Shown piece by piece: positions 11,640-23,000 of a stretch of 64,000 bases of DNA. The DNA is taken from the NCBI GenBank assembly GCA_022747635.1, contig JAKTNV010000003.1:16709086-16773085 (forward strand). Direction: 5' to 3'. This DNA comes from Hetaerina americana (lineage: Eukaryota > Arthropoda > Insecta > Odonata > Calopterygidae). The notes beneath the pieces are model-generated. The model was not told the DNA's origin. It saw nothing but the letters and a program-made list of their open reading frames with translations, and ran no database searches. The translations under genes were made by a program, and so were the position numbers. Numbering within the stretch: position 1 is the stretch's first letter; every line of letters starts with the position of its first letter.

Positions 11640-13240
11640 AAAATGTCCAGGGACTCATCGGTATATCAGTTAGACTATATTATTTATAGATTTCGGAACG
11701 GCGTACAAGTAAGCCTGTAAATAATTTGCGCAGTTACCCTGGAGATGATATAGATTCAGATTTTAATTTAGTGTTAATTAAGGATAAACTCAGATTTAAG
11801 AGGATGAACAAGGGAAGAAAGGTAAGGAAATGGAATGTAGAAGCATTACTCGGGCCGAAAATTAAGGAGATGCTATACTTCAAATGGCATACGAAAATGA
11901 CATCTGCAGTTATTCCGCAAAAGCGCCCTGTATCAACATCCACAGAAGCCTGCGAGAAGAGTGAAGTTGATACCTGATGCATAACGTGTCAAGTTGATGG
12001 ACGATTGGCAAGAGAAAGCTGTCAATCAATGCAATTAGTTGAAATCAGTTCCAAGCAATTGAAAACTAATAGGTGTGGATTATTTATGTTCATTGAATAA
12101 CTACAGAGAGTTCTCTCCATATTCAAAGGTTCAATTTTTTAAGTCGTATACTTTGCATTTTATGATTAATAATTTTTTTCGTGGGTAGTTTGTGGTGGGT
12201 AATACAAACATATAGACGTGGAATTATGATAGAAGATGTCTTCGGTGTTATTTTCTTAAGTGTTATCGTTTTCTGTTCATTTCCATTTGCTTCAGCAAAC
12301 ACCACTCACTTCACCAGACATTAGAGAAATTAGATTTTAAAAAAGTTAGCACCTTAGAGCTGGATAAAAACGTAAGCACCTTAAGGCAAACTTAGTTAAA
12401 TTATTTTCATTGCTATTATAAAAACTGGTGTCTAGCTTAATGGAACGGAATCGTGTCCAATGCCTCGAGCTGCCGTGGCCGTGACATATTGGCAAAGCTG
12501 AAATAGCACCGGCAAATGCATTACTCTATGGTGGTCATTTCTCGTTTTTGTCATACGACACCAACGTTAAACATGAAATGCAAGGGAATATAAAGTTGAC
12601 GCGACTGACTTTTATCTAATCGACACAGGCTGTAAAAGGATAAGTTGCAATAACTCTAAAGAGAAGGCTAACAATCATCAATCAAACCAATTAGTTGTGT
12701 ACGGCGAAGATTTTGCCCACTGTTTGTGCGTTTCCTATGACCATTCCTCTATATTACTATACACCTACATTAAGAATTTGAGGCATACAGATATCATCTA
12801 TCCACAACTTTGTTTAAAAAGATATTCCATAGCACATGATAATCAGCAACATACGGCTTAAGATCATCATCTTACAAACGGAAGGAAATTAGATTTAACA
12901 TTCGACGAAACATAGCTCTGTAACGTAGTCAGTTCATTGTATTTTTGCGTAAGGTTATGGGGATTGATAAAATCTTTGCAACAACGTAAGTTTTAGGAAG
13001 GCGTGGAAAGAAAAGTTTATATGAATTCATTCGTAGCATTAACGAGGGAGAAATATGGCCGGACGGCTTCGTGAGATCAGTATTAATTCCCATCCCAAAA
13101 ATGGGAAAGCAATGAGTGACTATAAGTTTGAGTTCGCTCGCAAGCGAACAACGCAGAGGAGGACCAATGTTTACGAAGGAGGTTTTACAAAAGATGGTAG
13201 ACGGGAGGTATGGGCGAATTACACATAGCCTGTATATCAA
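11640..13240 (+). pseudogene. LINE relic: endonuclease C-terminus and RT N-terminus
   Basis: At 11730-11900 the frame reads SYPGDDIDSDFNLVLIKDKL, the degraded SDH block of a LINE endonuclease, followed by a lysine/arginine-rich linker and KVRKWNVEALLGP. At about 13030-13125 frames give EGEIWPDGFVRSVLIPIP, the 'WPxDFxxSxxIPIPKK' finger block that precedes motif A in insect LINE reverse transcriptases. The intervening 1 kb carries no readable domain. Both pieces are on the plus strand and probably one old insertion. It is dead. Confidence 0.6.
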
Positions 13241-13391
13241 ACTACACAGTTGGGTGTGCCCGATGAAGATTTGGAATCAGCAGAATTAGGCAAGGGGTAA
13301 GGAATAGGGCTCCATTATAGGCCGTTTTTTCTCTTAATGTGCGGGGGAAGATTCAGAGATTCAATGACGCCTCTGAGAACCCTCATTTTCA

Positions 13392-13560
13392 ATCAAGCTG
13401 TGTGATCTTCCGGTTACCAGCAATTTCTGGGCAACCATGGACAGCACCGGGAAAGGAATTGCCCCCACCTCCTATCCTTAATGTATGAATTCTACACACC
13501 GTATAGGGCTTATGACGAGATGGCCTCTCACAACCAACCTTCGAGTTGATTGCTTTGATG
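13392..13560 (+). repeat. SINE family 1, 5'-truncated copy
   Basis: Shares the body of the complete copy at 20578-20858: AAGCTGTGTGATCTTCCGGT, ACCGGGAAAGGAATTGCCCC, GGGCTTATGACGAGATGG and CCTTCGAGTTGA. The tRNA-like head is missing or too diverged to see. Confidence 0.65.
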
Positions 13561-13599
13561 CAGAGAAAATAGTAATAGAGGCATGGATGGGCGGCGGGG

Positions 13600-14417
13600 A
13601 GAGTTAAAATCAAATTAGATTTGCAGATGATCAAGTTTCAATTAGTCAGTCAGCCGAAGGATTGCCATTATTGCTTAGCACATTACAAAATCGGTGTGAT
13701 TCAGGTGGGGTCGCGGGATATCAATAATAAGAAAACGAGGGTAAAAAGTTTCTCAAGAAATAGGAAGACTAAATTAAACAAAATAGGGGATATAAACTAC
13801 AATAGGTAGTTCACCTGCTAAGAATAAGTTTTAGAAGATGGGTACAATAATAACAGCATAAGAATTGCATCAGCTAAGTAAGCATGCATGAATACGCGAT
13901 GTTGTTAAGATATAAAGAAAATAAGCAAATTGCGGCGGAAGCGCCCATGCCTTAGTGCCCAATCGTAGTCGCTATCGCAGGTGACCTTCTTCTACGGCTC
14001 CTTCTCTTTCAATTTCTGCTCGATAATTAGGTACAGACCTTCACCATTTCTTTGAAATTAGAGGTGTATCCAGGCAAACTTCGTAGGGTAAGTTCGTCCT
14101 CGGAATTCCTAATATAAAAAACTCCTCGACTACCCGTAATCGCTGTACAGCGACCTTCAGCGAAACCTCTCTCACGGTTTTAACGATGATTCCTCATAGA
14201 TGTGCGGTTTTCCAGATTTGATACTACATACGAAAAATGATATCTCGAAACGGCTAAACGGGAAGCTTGATTACATTTCATTTTATAAATACACATTTTA
14301 GTAAGCCAACACTCTAAACCACAGATAAAGGTAAGTAGTGGGAACTTCCTCCAGAAAGGGAGCATAAGGATCGCAAATTATTATGATAATACCGTAAATC
14401 CTGTATGGCAAGCTACC
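13600..14417. other. No recognised feature
   Basis: CpG-normal sequence between the SINE fragment and the mariner element. Open frames are short and unlike known families. Confidence 0.4.
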
Positions 14418-14419
14418 TA

Positions 14420-15752
14420 CTACCTTGATCAAAAAGTTCCCGGAATAACCACCGTGTGGCGCTCCCATCGTTCCGATTTGAGTTCTGTTTTTTTTGTTAA
14501 ATTGGTACATCTGTTGTTGATATTCCCTTTAAATCTTAGTGTCATAACTTGACATTTGCAAAAGTTACGTAGCCAAGAGTACATCTATCTCTGTGTGTGT
14601 TGGCGATTTTTTACAATTTCAGAAATGGATTTAAATTTGCAACAACGAACTTGTATTAAATTTTGCGTAAAAAACGGATTTAGTGGCGCACGGACGTTGG
14701 AAATGTTGGAAAAGTGTTTCGGCAACGATTCTCTAAACAAAACGGTCGTTTACCAGTGGCACGAGCGGTTCAGAAGTGGTCGTGAGTCAATCGAAGATGA
14801 TGAACGCAGTGGCAGACCATCGACATCGAAAGTCGGTGAAAAAATTGATAAAGTAAAAGAAATGTTGGTCAATAACCGCAAATTAACCATCAGAGAAATA
14901 GCGGAGGACTTGAACATTGCCTATGGATCCGCCCAAGACATTGTGGTTAATGATTTGGGTTTCCGTCGTGTAGCAGCAAAGTTGGTGCCAAAAGACCTCA
15001 ATTTCATGCAAAAAAGAGACCGTGTTGACGTCGCAAAAGACATGATTTGCGAGGCTGAATCCGATCCCACATTCATCAAAAGGATCATTACTGGAGACGA
15101 GACGTGGGTTTATGAGTACGACACGCAATCCAGACATCAGGCAAGTGAATGGCGTTCACCAAATGAGCCGAGACCAAAAAAACCACGTCGTTTTCAGTCA
15201 AAAAAGAAGGCAATGCTGACGGTTTTCATGGATTACAACGGTGTAGTGCATCATGAATTTTTGCCAGAAGGCCAGACAGTAAACAAAGAGTATTATTTGG
15301 GCGTTATGAGACGTTTGCGTGAAGCAATTCGCCGAAAGAGACCAGAAATGTGGGCAGAAAACTCGTGGATTTTGCACCAATGATAACGCACCGTCGCACA
15401 GTGCTATCATTATTCGTAATTTTTTGACGAAAAATGCAACAAATACCATCCAACAGCCACCGAATTCACCTGATTTGGCTCCCTGTGACTTCTTTCTGTT
15501 CAATCGAGTTAAAAAACCATTACGGGGAACGCGTTTTAGCAGCCGAGAGGAAGTAATGGAAAAATCGCAGGAAGCACTGATGGACATACCGAAAACCGAA
15601 TATAAAAAATGTTTCGAGGATTGGATCAAGCGCTGGCATAAGTGTGTTGCAGTCGATGGGGATTACTTTGAAGGGGACAATATAGATTTAGATGAATAAA
15701 CTTGTATTTTTAATTTTCTGAATAAATTCCGGGAAATTTTTGATCAAGGTAG
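14420..15752 (+). mobile_element. Full-length Tc1/mariner-family (D34D mariner) transposon
   Basis: A 1333-bp element with near-perfect inverted ends: CTACCTTGATCAAAAAG at the left and its complement at the right, about 28 bp with one mismatch. It is flanked by the TA target duplication at 14418-14419 and 15753-15754, as expected for mariners. It carries one transposase gene (14625-15699) on the plus strand. The ends are intact, so it could still be moved in trans. It sits in CpG-normal sequence upstream of gene A. Confidence 0.95.
14625..15699 (+). pseudogene. Mariner transposase, frameshifted by one base
   Basis: The N-terminal half (from MDLNLQQRTCIKFC) contains paired helix-turn-helix DNA-binding segments, then GDETWVYEYD with the first catalytic Asp (about 15093-15122). 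The frame then ends at TGA 15381-15383, after WILH. In the next frame NDNAPSH holds the second Asp, and 34 residues later SPDLAPCDFF holds the third, so the triad is D,D,34D, typical of mariners. An extra A in the CACCAATGAT stretch at about 15376-15385 explains the break. Without it the gene would be about 357 codons, close to the usual 345-350. The rest of the protein, including the C-terminal FEGDNIDLDE, is free of stops, so the damage is recent. The start at 14625 is chosen over an in-frame ATG at 14556 because family proteins begin here. Confidence 0.92.
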
Positions 15753-15754
15753 TA

Positions 15755-16597
15755 TATAAACCTCAGAAATGTAATGCTTGAAAGGAGTTCAAGAAGAACG
15801 TTTGGTAAGGTCCGTGTGAGGTCCATAAGTTCAGCTTCCAGGCGCTATCTTCACCAAAACTTGCTTTCAAGAAGCTGCACGCAGTTGTGCCGGTTTTCCA
15901 ATTCATAAGATATCATTTAAGGTAGGGTTGTTATAACTTTTATTCTTAGTTTTAGCAATGGTTTCAATGAGGCGATTTTATTATTAGTTAAACAGTCATA
16001 AGTGGTTTGTTCACAAAAGTTCAAAATTTAAATGTTACCGTGCTGCGACCTGTTTTTTATCTCTTCTTCCACAAACCCTTGGTTGCAAACCAAGCTGGCG
16101 TGGCTGGTGGTGTAAAACCAATGAGTAATTTCTGAAAGAAATACTTACAAGTTTTCCTTTTTCTCTTTATTTTTTCTTTCGTCAAGAACAATTTACCATC
16201 AAACCTTGCTTAGTTCAGCTCTAGTCCATCTTCCCATCCATCCTGTCACGGCCTGTTCGCAATATCGGTAAAAAAACTCAGAAAAATCAAATGCATTGGT
16301 TAGTACGTCGTCCTGACAAGTGATACTGAGTCACGACGGTCGCTTTATTTCCATTGACCCCCCATAGTCTATTGGATGCGAGACCAACTCGTTTCAAATT
16401 TTACAATTTCGTTCTTGAAATACGAGTATTTCATGCTCAGTAATTTCTTATTTATATCCTTTTTATTTCCGAGGTAACTTTCGGGACACACGCGGATAGA
16501 TGTATTTCAATACAAACTTATTGCTTTTTCACGGAAATATCGATTTTGGCGGAGAAGGTAGCCTAGTGTACCGGCATCAATTTCGGAAGATTACACG
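15755..16597. other. CpG-normal sequence, no recognised gene
   Basis: Directly after the mariner the sequence TATATAAACC (from 15753) resembles a TATA box, but no transcript start or exon can be placed. Nothing else is recognised. Confidence 0.3.
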
Positions 16598-16725
16598 CAA
16601 TTGCAATACAACGGGATCTCGGTAAAGGCAAATGATTTTTACACTCTAATATTGTTGCATTGAAACGCATATTAGCGGATGAGTCCGTCAAAAGTTCCAA
16701 TCGAGGCATCTCCCGCAGTTTCTGG
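16598..16725 (-). repeat. Palindromic MITE family, partial copy
   Basis: Minus-strand copy of the repeat at 38941-39089, sharing GCGGGAGATGCC, TCCGCTAATATGC and TTGCATTG-type blocks. Only about one arm and the flanking unique tail are kept. Confidence 0.6.
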
Positions 16726-19700
16726 GAATCTCTCATAAGAAATCGATGAAATTAACTTCTCGATCAGCCACAAGTCACTTTTTACTGGCAAGCTCTATAA
16801 GATTCATTATTTAAGGATGAAGAAGAGAAATAAATGCGACACTTTCACGAAAAGCATGACGTGTGCACTTAGAAGGCAGAGGAGGAAATTTTCTTCTTTT
16901 TCATGATTTTGTACCTGCTATTCTGAGGAAGGTGTGTAGGTACGACGTGAAAACTGTGGTAAATTAAGAGTGCAGTCTCCAGTTCCGTGGGACACTTTCC
17001 CGGCATTTTTTTCTCGGTTCCTCGTGACCGAGCAACAAAATGCTCCTGTTTACCATGAATTTAATCCTGAGGCATCTGACAATCTTGTTCATAAATTACT
17101 GGAGGCAGAAGAAAGAGAATTGAAGTTTGTCAAAATGGGACCAAACTAGTTTTTCAAAGAAAAGAAGCACATGTTACTTACAAGCTAAAAATTAAATGCT
17201 GTTTGATCAAAAGCAACTGTATTACAGCCATTGTACTCGGTTTCTTAATATCGGATTGCTTTAGAGGATCCCTTTAGCTTACTCAGGGCTAATGAGAATT
17301 CTATGAGTATTCCACTAAAATGCAATTGAAAGTGTACATACATGACTATTAGGAAGATTGTAATGACATTGGCTTGGCCCATCGATCTTTTTATGCAGTA
17401 TGCATCTGTATAAGTTCTGCAGATAAAAACTGGAACAGGCACCCATACTTGATTGAATTAAGATGTTGTTTTGAGACAGGATGTCAAGTAGCTGGTTTTG
17501 AAAGAGGCTGTCTGGAGCATGAATCACCATGAAAAACTCTCTCTCTCTCAATAAGATACAGTCTCTCTCAGAATTCTTTTCTTCAATATTTTTCAAAAAA
17601 ATTCTGAGGCTATAGAAATCTAAAACAAGGTATCCTTTTGAATTTCAGAATGTGATTTCTCCTACAGAGTTTTTGAGCATCCTGGCGTGTCAGTACATAG
17701 CATATGTCTTCAATCGGTGGAGCACTAGTAAGAGTATGCTAGCTGTCAAAATAGTTCCTTAAGAAGGAATACTAGCTTTTTAAGGATGGTAGGCCTGGGG
17801 TATTGTTAGGCTCTGGTTTCTCTAAATGCGCCTAAACAAAAATAGCCCTAAGGTCAGTGGCCATTAGAAGAAAATGCTGAACATGAAATGGATACTGCTA
17901 AGACTGGTAACCTTACATACCATGCCTTTCATTACATTTAAATGTCAACAAAAGGTCTCAGATGACTGGACAATCATGAGCTGCAAAAATTATACAAGAT
18001 TGACCATCAGGGAATGAGCATGATGACGCCTGGACTTTTAGTTCTTGGAATATGAGAGGTGTGCATGAAATGGAGACAGTTGGTGAATTGAATGACTGCA
18101 GAATTTATAAATGTCTTAATTGTAAATACAACTGAGTTCAAAGGCATGATACTGGTAATACAATGGAAATGGTAAAGAATTTCAGGTGTTAATGATAGTG
18201 CACATGGCGCTCAGGGAGTAGGTGCGATTCTGAATGATTAGAGTTAGATGGGTGTAAAGAAATATCAGCTAGCATCCCCTAAATTGCTCTGCATTCATAT
18301 GAAAGTTGCAATTGGAAGAATTCTAATTGTAGTCAGTTAAGCAACAAGGAATGAAAAGGCCAAAAATGCAAATGATTGCGTTTCGGAGAAAGTTAAGAGA
18401 AGCTCTGAGTGTCTCTGACCCTGGTGAAAGATTGATAGTATTCAGAAACATAAATGGCTGGTTTTGTGTGAGAAGGGATTTTATTGGATAACTATCAATG
18501 AACGATAATGGAGAAAACTTGTTAAGGTTGTGCATTAAAAAAGGAAATATTTATCTGGAACATCTTGCTTAAGCATCAATATAAATTTTCTCAAATCCAC
18601 TCGATGTCTTTTGTAAATCATATATTGGGCAAACTTCATATATACCTCACTTCACTATAAGATTACAAGTAAAGTCCTAAATTACAGTAATGGAGAAACT
18701 CAAATAGTGACAATAAGGAGCATAACATTTGGAAACTATTCGGTCGAATTCCAAGATAAAACAACTGAAATAGGTCGCCAAGGGGAAATCTCACCACTTC
18801 TATCATTTATGGACAAGCCATACGCAAAACAAAAGTTGTAAAACGTAGAAGTTGGTAAGCTGTTTTATCTATGGTCATTAAAAATAATTTATTATAAATT
18901 ATCTAAAAAAGAAGGTGAAATTTTTAAAGGAAAAACTGCATCTAGGAACAAGAATAAGTTTTTCAGATAGGAATAGGATTAGCAACTAACCATCCGGGGC
19001 AAGATAAATATCAACATACTTGCAGTTCCATTTTTTTCAATTATAGTTAACTAGCATGTGCTGCTAAACAAAAGCCTAATGCAGAACTAGAAAATATCTG
19101 ATACTAAGAAACAGAATGGCTTTTATTTGTGCAAACTGCATAAATAAAAATTACCTATAAAATTGTTAATCATAAAACTGGTCACTTTTCAGCAGGAAAA
19201 TTAAGTATAGAGAAAATGTAATTAGTGTACTCCTTAGATCTCAATAAACCCAACTGCTAAGATTTAACTTCCTATTTATATTCCCCTTGCAAGGTTTGCT
19301 GAAAAAAACCAAATCATAATGCCCGCTGCTCATGGCAATAAAGAAGCTATGAATAAAACATTAATAAAATTATACATGTGTTCTCGAAGACAAAAATGCC
19401 ATTTATCAATGATTCCAACAACAGAGATATTATTCATACATGGGATAAAAATGATATTGCTATTCACATACTTTTAATTCAATAGAGCTTGAGTTCATTC
19501 ATTAAAGAGTAGTTAGTAATATAATATGTCTCTCATACTGTTTATGGAAACTTAATTAAGTTTATGCTCTACATTAATTTGAAATGTAACTTTTTAACAG
19601 TTTAAATTATTTGAAACTTGATTGTAGGTAATTGTACCTAATTATAATGGCTCACTGTATTTAGAGAAAGGCCTGTCAGTGGTATTGATATGCATTACAT

Positions 19701-19779
19701 GTTGATAACTTTCACCCTATCGTTAAAACTTTTTAAATTATTATTCTGATTTTAACTGGTGTATATTTTACTGCTTCAG

Positions 19780-20018
19780 TGGCTGTGGAAATTGTCTCTT
19801 GGTTGAAAAATTGCCAAATGAAGTCAACAGAATGGAAACCAATATCTGACGGAGTCATTCCTGATGATGCATTTTTCGCTGGGAGCAATCCAAATAGTCC
19901 TCTATTTGTTGGCAGAGCCTACCATGGAGGTGACCTTTTGCCAGGAAATGTCAGCCTTTCAAATAAAGTATGTTATGTACCCTGGCAAGGGAAAGAATAT
20001 GAGAAGACGGAATATGAG
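19780..20018 (+). CDS. Gene A exon 2, DM9 repeat 1
   Basis: Acceptor TTTTACTGCTTCAG precedes TG|GCT, and donor GAG|GTACAG follows. The exon encodes a 20-residue leader (AVEIVSWLKNCQMKSTEWKP) and one complete DM9 repeat. DM9 hallmarks are EWKPISDGVIPDDAF, LFVGRAYHGGDLLPG and VCYVPWQGKEYEKTEYEV. The leader is longer than in gene B, where the repeat begins almost at once. Confidence 0.85.
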
Positions 20019-23000
20019 GTACAGTCAAATCAAATCTTATATATGTTCATGGAATTAATTTGAAGACATTTCTTTCTCATTTTTTCTTCCCCAATCAGCA
20101 TGATGGTATAATCTTTGGACTGAGTGAATAGCTATATTAATAGGTTAATTATCTAATTAATACATGAGAGGAGTATTAATATTCCAGATAAAATAGTAAG
20201 TAAAATTATTTGAGATGCCAACTGTAGTTCATTGCTGCAACATATTTACAACTGAGCTTCAAAGAGAAGCTTTCAAAATAGAGAATTAAGAGTGGATTCA
20301 ATTTTTTATTAACTTAAAAAGTGTAAACATTCATTAACCCACCGATGACTCATTTCTCATTTTTATTTGGTTAATAATACTATTGAAAAAGATAGTTAAA
20401 TGCTAAGACTTGTTAAAATCATGGGTTAATACCTTTTACATCATATGGATTTAGTCTTTATTACCTCAAATTGACTTTAATTTCTCCATTTGCTTGTTAC
20501 TTCCACATTTGGGTTGTTGGCGAAAACATGGATTCTATTAAATGACTTAATTAATTTGTTATCGATATTTTGATAAATGTGGGTTGCGGTAGTCCAGGGG
20601 TGGAGCATTGGATTACTAACTGAAGGGCCCGGGTTCGATTCCCAGGCAAGTCTCTCTGGACACCTGCAGCTCCACCCAAGCTATGTGATTTTTTGGTAAC
20701 CAGATCTTCCTGGGAAACCATAACCGGTGCAGGGAAAGGAACTGGTCCCCCTACCTACCCTGATGCATAAATTTCACGTGCTGTTGGGCTTAGTACTGGG
20801 TGAACTCTACTATCACCTACCAAACCGACCTTCGGGTTGAATACTGTGTTCATGGTTAATTTTGATAAACAGCATCAAAAATTCCTTTAATTTTAATCAA
20901 CATTTGACAAATTTTTTCTTCTCATTTAAAGGAGGGAATCTTATAAAAAAGTTTAATCATGGATCTTGAGAACAATCAAAATCACAAATGTACGTGTATA
21001 ATTCAAAGATGTTGAGGCACACATTATATTGAATGCCAAAAAACATTACCAAACAACTTGTGGCCTAATTATCATATTTCAATCAACAGAATGTTATAAA
21101 ATAAAGACTTGCAGGTAAAATATATTGAATTAAACTATATGATGACCAAAGCAAATAACATTAAATAAACAATTCCACTCTTTCTCAATAAGAATTCCCT
21201 TTTGCAGTCAATTCTTAATTAAGGAAGAATTTTAAAAACTATGATAGCCTTGCATACCAAAGTTAATATACATTAGTTGACAGCTATTCAAATATTCAAA
21301 AATGTTGCTCTGAAAATATTTTTTTCACAGGTGCTGACTGGAAATAATTATAAGTGGGTGCCTTATCTAACAAAAGCAATTCTGGTGAATGCTGTTCCAG
21401 GAGGAATGACCACTGATGGAACCACACTGTATATTGGTCGCACCACCTACAATAATACTCTAACTCTTGGAAAGGTAATTTCAGCAAAGATGGTTAATGT
21501 GCCACATTTTATGTTGCATGGCATAAAAATACTTCATGCTTGTAACTGTATTTGTCCAAACTTTACTGTTCAAGAAGATTCACATTTCAACCTTTTCAAT
21601 TCATAATATATTCAATTCCAATAATTCATATAACGATTCCAAATAATTTGAACTTGTACAAAAATATTATTTAAGTATGGATTAGCACAAAATATGTCAC
21701 TTAATTCAACAGTAGGTACAACTCTACAATATGTACTTGAAACTATGTTGGCTTCCTATTTGTTCATTTAGAATAACTGATTTACAATGAGTTTTTACAT
21801 TTAAATCTTTATATGTAATAGCAATGCTAGTTTTTCAGGATAAAACAATACCAAAAGTAATATTTCAAAAATATATCATTGCACTGAGATGTGAATATTA
21901 TTATTATAGGTACCCTACCAGTTAAGGTAGGTTTTGGATGGACACAAACTACCAAATAATTCACTTATCTCTTCCAACAAAACACAACCCAACATTTTAC
22001 TCTACAACAAAGTCCCTCTTCATCTCCACATGATTCTTTCCTCCCTTCATTCCAAACAGCATTCCCAAATCATTAACCTCTTCCTTGTTTGCCTAACATT
22101 TTCCCCTCCATCATCTTCAATATCCAATTACCAATCAATATGCTTTGTATTCATTTCTTCAGTCTCCTTAGGGTTTCTCCCATCAATACCCTCTCCTCCC
22201 CCACTATACTAAGCTAATGGATGTGAAGACATGTTTTTAAAATACTGTACATCACTTACATCATTAATATGTGGTTATTTGTACCTTATAACATAATACT
22301 GATAATTGCACATTACTTAATGAGGCAAATATTGACCCCTGCTTCTCTGCATTTGATTCTCCATGATACTTTGCCCTGTTACCTCACTCCTAATCACTCC
22401 TTTCAGCTCTTTTTTCATAAAGTGTGCCTAAAGACTCTGAGGGTTGGTTTCTCACATTTTTCTCTCAATAAGGGATGCTTTTTCATTCGATATGGTGTCA
22501 CCATTGATTGCCTACCATCATTTTAAAACTAATGTATTTCTTGTGAACTATATTTATTACCTACTATGATTACATCAGGTATCAAAACACTAACGAACTG
22601 AAAGACATGATGATGGTAACAGAAATTCAATAACCTTAAATATGGCATTAGAAGAAAGTGCCAATATTTTGCTTTTTCTAAGGATGATGTTGTTGTTTCT
22701 ATACGAGAGGGTCGTGGTGTCATAAATCCTCACCCCACCAAGATCATTCTCAACTCTAAGACAGGTATCTCATTTCTTCCAATGAGGATTGCAATATTAA
22801 TGGATTCTCACAAATACAAAAATGTATTGTTGACACCTTTCCTTTAAAGGATGTGAAATAGTACACCAAGGCTTTAAAATTCTGAATATATGTATTCAGT
22901 AACCCATAAATTAATATGGTACTTTTTGTCTAAAAACTGTGACCTCTCAAACCATGGGCAGCTGAATTCATTTTGAAAAGTCGAAATGGAGAAAATTTAT

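Noticed and set aside
13187..13210. ATGGTAGACGGGAG followed by GTATGG as first exon of gene A
   Set aside because: It ends in phase 2, which shifts exon 2 of gene A out of its DM9 frame, and it lies in a LINE relic.
18174..18195. ATGGTAAAGAATTTCAG followed by GTGTTA as first exon of gene A
   Set aside because: Wrong phase for the acceptor at 19780 and weak donor.
20610..20660. tRNA gene
   Set aside because: The A- and B-box words belong to SINE family 1; no cloverleaf with acceptor stem could be drawn. Same for the SINE heads near 32440, 60540 and 61140.
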